NCBI GenBank assembly: GCA_045577925.1
Contig: JAZNJH010000048.1
Coordinates: forward strand, 1-48,579
Source: UBA4717 sp045577925
Lineage (GTDB): Bacteria; Bacillota; Clostridia; Oscillospirales; CAG-272
DNA: 48,579 bases
Reading direction: 5' to 3'
Below, in pieces: positions 43,861 to 48,579 of the stretch. The notes under the pieces were generated by a model that did not search any database, was not told the origin of the DNA, and saw only the letters and a program-made list of their open reading frames with translations. Position numbers and translations under genes: made by a program. Positions within the stretch are counted from its first letter, which is position 1, and every line of letters starts with the position of its first letter.

Positions 43861-43908
43861 CGTGAAAGTATAATCTGCAGTATGTTTTGCTTTATTATTT
43901 CACGTTTT
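43861..43908 (+). other. Hairpin between rlmH and thiI
   Basis: CGTGAA / TTCACG with an inner ATAAT/ATTAT stem, then TTTTAC. It is a weak terminator or processing site. A second small GC hairpin (43918..43933) follows before the thiI ribosome site. Confidence 0.4.
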
Positions 43909-43948
43909 ACTGTTTGTGCCGCCTGCAAGCGGCGGAATGGAGATTTTT

Positions 43949-45121
43949 ATGAAAGAAATACTGCTTTTAAAATACGGTGAGCTCGTGCTCAAGGGCGCTA
44001 ACAAGAGCGTTTTTGAAAACGCGATGGTCCGTGATATAAAAAGAAAAGTGGCAGACTGCGGTAATTTTTCGGTAAGCCGCTGTCAGAGCACGGTTTTCGT
44101 TGAGCCGTGCGACGAGTTTGCAGACATTGACGGAGCACTTGAAGCCTGCAAAAAGGTTTTCGGTATCGTTTCCATCTGCCGTGCCGCCGTTTGCGACAAG
44201 GATATGGACTCGATACTCAGAACTGTCAGAGAATATATCCCCGGGTATCTCACGGGCTGCAGGACCTTCAAGGCCGATGCCAAAAGAAGCGACAAGAAGT
44301 TTCCCCTCAAATCTCCGCAGATAGCGGCAGAGGTTGGCGGCGCTGTTCTTTCAAGCGTTCGCGGCATTAAAGTTGACGTTAAAAACCCCGACATTGTAGT
44401 TATGGTCGAGATCCGTGAAACGTCAGCATACGTTCACGCGGGCAAAATACGCGGCGCGGGCGGTATGCCTCAGGGCTCGTCGGGCAGAGGACTTCTGCTT
44501 CTTTCGGGCGGTATCGACAGCCCCGTTGCAGGCTACATGATGGCAAAGAGAGGCGTTGAGATAGAGGCGCTTCACTTTGAAAGCTTCCCGTACACGAGCG
44601 AGCGGGCACGCGAAAAGGTTTTTGAGCTTGCGCGTATACTTTCGGGCTATACCTCGGGCATCAAGGTTCACGTTATCTCGCTGACAAAGATACAGGAAGA
44701 ACTCAAAAACAACTGCGAAGAGGATTATTTCACTCTGCTTCTGCGCAGATTCATGATGCATTTAGCACAAAGGGTTGCAGAATTATACAACTGCAAGGCA
44801 ATAATAACGGGCGAAAGCCTTGCGCAGGTGGCAAGCCAGACGATGCAGGCGATAGCCGTTACCGATGCGGCTGTTGACATGCCCGTATTCCGCCCTGCTA
44901 TCGGTCTTGACAAGGAAGAGATAATCCGCATAGCGCGCGATATCGGCACGTTTGAAACGTCGATTCTTCCCTTTGAGGACTGCTGTACCGTATTCACTCC
45001 GCGTCATCCGCGCACAAAGCCCGAGCTTGAAAAGGTTATGGCTCAGGAAAATCGCGTTGATTTTATGGCTCTCGCAGACGAGGCGTTTGAGTCAATGTAT
45101 ACGGTTGAAATCAAGCCCTGA
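43949..45121 (+). CDS. thiI: tRNA 4-thiouridine synthase ThiI
   Basis: The 390-residue ATP pyrophosphatase thiolates tRNA U8 and supplies sulfur for thiamine. It has an N-terminal ferredoxin-like and THUMP region (about 5-165), a GGMPQGSSGRG linker and PP-loop LLLLSGGIDSP. There is no C-terminal rhodanese domain, so it resembles the short Bacillus-type enzyme. The ATG at 43949 (TGGAG upstream) is chosen over 43916. Confidence 0.95.
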   Translation: MKEILLLKYGELVLKGANKSVFENAMVRDIKRKVADCGNFSVSRCQSTVFVEPCDEFADIDGALEACKKVFGIVSICRAAVCDKDMDSILRTVREYIPGYLTGCRTFKADAKRSDKKFPLKSPQIAAEVGGAVLSSVRGIKVDVKNPDIVVMVEIRETSAYVHAGKIRGAGGMPQGSSGRGLLLLSGGIDSPVAGYMMAKRGVEIEALHFESFPYTSERAREKVFELARILSGYTSGIKVHVISLTKIQEELKNNCEEDYFTLLLRRFMMHLAQRVAELYNCKAIITGESLAQVASQTMQAIAVTDAAVDMPVFRPAIGLDKEEIIRIARDIGTFETSILPFEDCCTVFTPRHPRTKPELEKVMAQENRVDFMALADEAFESMYTVEIKP

Positions 45122-45165
45122 GTGAAGAATTTGTTTTATTATATAATTTAGTTATAGTAATGCTA

Positions 45166-45194
45166 TTGACAAAACGGGTAAATTTAGTTACAAT
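45166..45194 (+). promoter_or_regulatory. Promoter of rny
   Basis: TTGACA (45166..45171), a 17-base spacer and TACAAT (45189..45194), 86 bases before the GTG start. Confidence 0.85.
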
Positions 45195-45279
45195 TATAGT
45201 ATGTGTAAGTATAAAATGAGGATAATATAAATTTTGACTGTCACATAAATACTATAACAATCCAAGGAGGTGTAAAGAA

Positions 45280-46836
45280 GTGGAATTTAATACTTTAACA
45301 GCAATCGCAGCCATCGTTGCCGTTATCGTAGGTCTGGGGCTCGGCTTTTTAGGCGGCGTCATATACCGCAAAAAGGTTGCCGAGGCTGAAATCGGCTCTG
45401 CCGAGGAACAGGCCAAGAGAATCGTTGACGACGGCTTTAAAGAAGCGGAAACGCTGAAAAAAGAAGCTCTTCTTGAAGCGAAAGAGGAAATTCTCAAGCA
45501 GAGAAATGAATCCGAACGCGAAATAAAAGAGCGCAGAAGCGAGCTTTCAAAGCAGGAATCCCGCGTTGCAAAGAGAGAAGAAACTCTGGAGCGCAAGATC
45601 GAAAGCCTTGAAGAAAAGGAAGAGATCCTTTCTGCAAAGATAAAGGACGCTGACGACAAGGCAGAAGAGCTTGAAAAGCTCAAACAAGAAGAGCTTAAAA
45701 CTCTCGAAAAGATCTCAGGACTTACCGCAGAGCAGGCTAAGGCAGAGATCATCGCAAGGCTTGACGACGAGATCAGGCACGAAAAGGCTATGCGCCTTGC
45801 AGAATATGAACAGCAGTTCAAGGACGAAGCTGATGAAAAGGCAAAGAACATTCTTGCTCTTTCTATTCAGAGATGTGCCGCAGATCTTGTTACCGAAGCA
45901 ACGGTATCGGTTGTTGCTCTCCCGAGCGACGAGATGAAGGGCCGCATAATCGGCCGCGAAGGACGTAATATCCACACTATTGAAGCTATGACGGGCGTTG
46001 ACCTTATAATTGACGACACGCCTGAAGCAATCACTCTTTCAAGCTTTGACCCGATAAGACGTGAGGTTGCAAGAATAGCGCTTGAAAAGCTTATCGGAGA
46101 CGGACGTATCCATCCGGCAAGAATTGAGGAAACAGTTGAACGTGCGCGCCGCGAGGTTGATGCAGTCATTAAGCAGGCAGGAGAACAGGCTACCTACGAA
46201 ACGGGTATTCACGGGCTGTCCCCCGAGCTTATCAAGCTTCTCGGTCGTCTTAAATACCGTACGAGCTACGGTCAGAACGTACTTAATCACTCTATTGAGG
46301 TGTCCATTCTTTCGGGCATCATAGCAGACGAGCTTGGTATAGACAGCATGCCTGCAAAGAGAGCCGGACTTCTGCATGATATCGGTAAGGCTCTTACCCA
46401 GGAAATCGAGGGCTCTCACGTACAGCTTGGTGTTGATATCGCCAAGAAATACAAGGAGCATCAGGAAATTATCCACGCAATTGAAGCTCACCACGGCGAC
46501 GTTGAGCCGACAACAATTACGGCGATCATCGTTCAGGCAGCTGACGCAATTTCAGCCGCACGCCCAGGAGCACGCCGCGAGGACCTTGAAAACTACATCA
46601 AGCGCTTACAGAAGCTTGAAGAGATCACCAACAGCTTCAGCGGTGTTGAAAAATCATTTGCTATTCAGGCAGGCCGCGAGATCCGCATAGCCGTTAAGCC
46701 TGAAGAGGTTAACGACGATCAGATGATAGTTATCGCAAGAGAGATCGTTAACAAAATCGAAAGCGAACTGCAATATCCCGGTCAGATAAAAGTGCATCTG
46801 ATCCGCGAAAGCCGTGCGATAGATTACGCGAAGTAA
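45280..46836 (+). CDS. rny: Ribonuclease Y
   Basis: The 518-residue membrane-anchored endoribonuclease starts bulk mRNA decay. It has an N-terminal TM segment (AAIVAVIVGLGLGFLGGVIY), a coiled coil (about 35-200) rich in Glu/Lys, a KH domain (GRIIGREGRNIHTIEAMTGVDLI) and an HD domain (GLLHDIGKAL...AHHGDVEP). It starts at GTG with AGGAGG nine bases upstream. The length is standard. Confidence 0.97.
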   Translation: MEFNTLTAIAAIVAVIVGLGLGFLGGVIYRKKVAEAEIGSAEEQAKRIVDDGFKEAETLKKEALLEAKEEILKQRNESEREIKERRSELSKQESRVAKREETLERKIESLEEKEEILSAKIKDADDKAEELEKLKQEELKTLEKISGLTAEQAKAEIIARLDDEIRHEKAMRLAEYEQQFKDEADEKAKNILALSIQRCAADLVTEATVSVVALPSDEMKGRIIGREGRNIHTIEAMTGVDLIIDDTPEAITLSSFDPIRREVARIALEKLIGDGRIHPARIEETVERARREVDAVIKQAGEQATYETGIHGLSPELIKLLGRLKYRTSYGQNVLNHSIEVSILSGIIADELGIDSMPAKRAGLLHDIGKALTQEIEGSHVQLGVDIAKKYKEHQEIIHAIEAHHGDVEPTTITAIIVQAADAISAARPGARREDLENYIKRLQKLEEITNSFSGVEKSFAIQAGREIRIAVKPEEVNDDQMIVIAREIVNKIESELQYPGQIKVHLIRESRAIDYAK

Positions 46837-46852
46837 TACGGCAGGGATTAAA

Positions 46853-46909
46853 GATATATATAGCTTAAATGCAGATAACCGTCCGGACTTTTGGACGTAA
46901 GTATATATC
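46853..46909 (+). ncRNA. Structured intergenic element between rny and the CDF gene
   Basis: An outer stem GATATATA (46853..46860) / TATATATC (46902..46909) encloses an inner stem CGTCC / GGACG (46880..46897). It precedes a strong hairpin and the cation transporter gene. It may be a cis-regulatory RNA; no known riboswitch consensus was recognised. Confidence 0.3.
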
Positions 46910-46918
46910 AAAATTTAT

Positions 46919-46945
46919 GGGGGAGGCGTATTTTGCGCCTCCCCC
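46919..46945 (+). terminator. Strong hairpin before the CDF gene
   Basis: A 10-bp perfect stem GGGGGAGGCG / CGCCTCCCCC has a 7-base loop and is followed by GTATAATAATA without a U-tract. It may end rny transcription inefficiently or take part in regulation. Confidence 0.55.
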
Positions 46946-46986
46946 GTATAATAATATTATATTATTTATCCTACACGGAGGATATC

Positions 46987-48177
46987 ATGAATCTTCGTTT
47001 TCTGTCTCTTTTTGTAAAAAACATCGACGATAAAAACCCGAAAACAAGGCAAGCGATAGGAAAAGCCGCCGGAATCATCGGTATTTTATCAAACGTTATC
47101 CTTTTTATAATAAAGCTTATCGTCGGCATAGCATGTTCAAGCATCGCGATAACGGCAGATGCTATCAACAATATATCGGATGCAGGAAGCGCCGTGATCT
47201 CTCTTATCGGCTTCAAGCTATCTGAAAAGCCGGCTGATGACGAGCACCCATATGGGCATGCGCGCATTGAATACCTTGCGGGATTCATCGTTTCGCTTAT
47301 AATAACCGTGCTCGGCGTACAGTTTTTCAAGGATTCGATAATTTCGATAGTAGATAAGGCAAGCTCGACATACAGCCTTGCGGCTATAATAATTTTAGTT
47401 GTTTCTATTTTTATAAAGCTATGGCAGGCAAGCTTTTATAAATCGGTTGGCAGGCATATAGACTCAAGCTCGCTTATCGCAACGGCGGCAGACAGCAGAA
47501 ACGACGTTATATCAACCTCTGCCGTTCTTGTTGGTGCGCTTATATCGAAATTTTTTGATATATCGCTCGACGGTTATCTCGGTGTTATTATAGCGGTATT
47601 TATCGTGTATTCGGGAATAAGGCTTATTATGGAAACTGCGGACCCGATACTTGGAAGTGCGCCCGACAATGAGCTTGTTTGTGAGATCAGCGAAAAGATA
47701 TTGTCGTATGATGGCATTCTCGGTATCCATGACCTTATCATACACAATTACGGTGAGGGCAGGCGCTTTGCGTCTGTTCACTGCGAGGTTGATGCAAATG
47801 AGGATATTTTAAAAAGTCATGATATTATTGACAATATTGAATTTGATTTTCTCAGAAACAAGGGAATACAGCTTGTAATACACATGGACCCTGTTGTAAC
47901 GGATGACGAAAGAGTAAATGCGCTCAAGAAAGCTGTAAGCGAGATTATTGCAAATTTGTCAAGCGAGATACACGAGCCTATATCGATGCATGATTTCAGG
48001 GTGGTTTTCGGTCAGACGCACTCGAATTTGCTTTTTGACATATTGATAAACGCTTCATGCAAGGTAGACTGCAAAACTATCTGCGAGAAGATCGAGGGCG
48101 AGATAAAGAAGTTATCAAGCGATTACAATGCGGTAATAAACGTTGACAGAAATTATACGACCGTTAATGCGAAGTAG
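46987..48177 (+). CDS. Cation diffusion facilitator (CDF) family transporter
   Basis: The 396-residue metal/proton antiporter has six TM segments. Metal-site motifs are ITADAINNISDAGSA in TM2 and ATAADSRNDVIST in TM5, and it carries the cytoplasmic DEHPYGHARIEYLAG loop. A C-terminal extension (about 290-396) follows, longer than in typical 300-residue CDFs. It likely exports Zn2+, Mn2+ or Fe2+. The ATG at 46987 has GGAGG upstream; the frame opens at 46891. Confidence 0.92.
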   Translation: MNLRFLSLFVKNIDDKNPKTRQAIGKAAGIIGILSNVILFIIKLIVGIACSSIAITADAINNISDAGSAVISLIGFKLSEKPADDEHPYGHARIEYLAGFIVSLIITVLGVQFFKDSIISIVDKASSTYSLAAIIILVVSIFIKLWQASFYKSVGRHIDSSSLIATAADSRNDVISTSAVLVGALISKFFDISLDGYLGVIIAVFIVYSGIRLIMETADPILGSAPDNELVCEISEKILSYDGILGIHDLIIHNYGEGRRFASVHCEVDANEDILKSHDIIDNIEFDFLRNKGIQLVIHMDPVVTDDERVNALKKAVSEIIANLSSEIHEPISMHDFRVVFGQTHSNLLFDILINASCKVDCKTICEKIEGEIKKLSSDYNAVINVDRNYTTVNAK

Positions 48178-48227
48178 TTTTTTGAAGCTAAAGCTTGTCT
48201 AATAAAATCGTTTGTTTAACGGGGGTG

Positions 48228-48253
48228 TTACTTTCCGTGCGCACGGAAAGTAA
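48228..48253. repeat. 26-base perfect palindrome
   Basis: The perfect palindrome has arms TTACTTTCCGTGC and GCACGGAAAGTAA. Half of it with its flank recurs inverted at 1..15, so it is a repeated intergenic element. Confidence 0.8.
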
Positions 48254-48269
48254 CCAAAGGCGCGTATAA

Positions 48270-48301
48270 GGGGAAGGCGGTTTGCCTTTCCCTGTCTTTT
48301 T
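48270..48301 (+). terminator. Intrinsic terminator downstream of the CDF gene
   Basis: Stem GGGGAAGGC / GCCTTTCCC (one G-U), then TGTCTTTTTC. Confidence 0.75.
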
Positions 48302-48579
48302 CAATTCGCGTGAAGATTTCCTTAACTTCATTATCCGCACCCGTATCGTTTTCTTTATAACACCGACGGAGGCAAATCCGCTGATTCTCCCCCTTATATA
48401 TCCCCCTCTTAACTGTTGTGTAGTCTTCATATTTGTTTAATTTGTGCTCGGAGTGAGGGACTAAGAATTTTATCCAAATTTTTCACAACTGACGGACTAC
48501 CCACAGAGAATGAATTTTATAAAGCAAACTGTTCAGACACCCTCAAGCAAGTACACAAGATGAACTTTGCGGGCACAGA
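48302..48579. other. No recognisable gene at the window end
   Basis: The last 278 bases have no reading frame with a ribosome site or family resemblance. It may be the intergenic upstream of a gene beyond the window. Confidence 0.5.

Noticed and set aside
46853..46945. NiCo or Mn (yybP-ykoY) riboswitch upstream of the CDF gene
   Set aside because: No recognisable consensus of either class; kept only as an unnamed structured element.
48188..48430. 80-codon frame at the window end, minus strand
   Set aside because: Covers the palindrome and terminator; no homology or ribosome site.

Overview
The window is about 48.6 kb of a chromosome that looks like an uncultured, anaerobic, fermentative gut Clostridia relative (Oscillospirales or Christensenellales style). 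The evidence is a multi-subunit [FeFe]-hydrogenase operon, a sporulation gene (spoIIR), Firmicutes-type RNase Y, RecG and MurJ, consensus sigma-A promoters with strong AGGAGG ribosome sites, and dispersed GTAG-type REP hairpins. No rRNA, tRNA, CRISPR array or prophage was seen.

Region by region. (1) 0.1-8.5 kb, minus strand: a ten-gene hydrogenase operon, hydC to hydA. It encodes an NADH-linked, probably electron-bifurcating hydrogenase, interleaved with a signalling-like cassette (two DRTGG-domain proteins, two stand-alone HATPase proteins, a PHP phosphoesterase and a sensory-type hydrogenase homologue). A Rex-like operator lies between its promoter and first gene. (2) 8.7-15.7 kb, minus strand: REP repeats, obgE, ligA, a glycosyltransferase, murJ and spoIIR. 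(3) 15.7-22.1 kb, plus strand: two tandem, very large secreted subtilases. (4) 22.1-24.1 kb, minus strand: a permease and a phosphoribosyltransferase. (5) 24.2-27.6 kb, plus strand: an Lrp/AsnC regulator, then a methionine ABC transporter operon (metQ-metN-metI) preceded by a methionine-codon-rich leader peptide and a transcription attenuator. The MetQ lipoprotein is circularly permuted. (6) 27.6-29.2 kb: a REP-associated tyrosine transposase (RAYT) with two REP elements inside its own reading frame, plus two small unknown genes. (7) 29.2-37.5 kb, minus strand: U32 peptidase, HAD hydrolase, murI, recG, rarA and DUF1015, probably one operon. (8) 37.5-42.4 kb, plus strand: dut, maf, nth, cinA, a galactokinase-like kinase and a small membrane protein, tightly coupled by start/stop overlaps. 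(9) 42.4-48.2 kb, plus strand: an MBL hydrolase, rlmH, thiI, rny and a cation efflux protein. A palindromic repeat ends the window, and part of it is also present at base 1.

The most notable observations are in the methionine uptake locus: the predicted ribosome-dependent attenuator, and a substrate-binding protein whose two halves are swapped. Next is the RAYT gene that carries its own putative target repeats as coding sequence. All functional calls come from reading sequence motifs; no database search was run.
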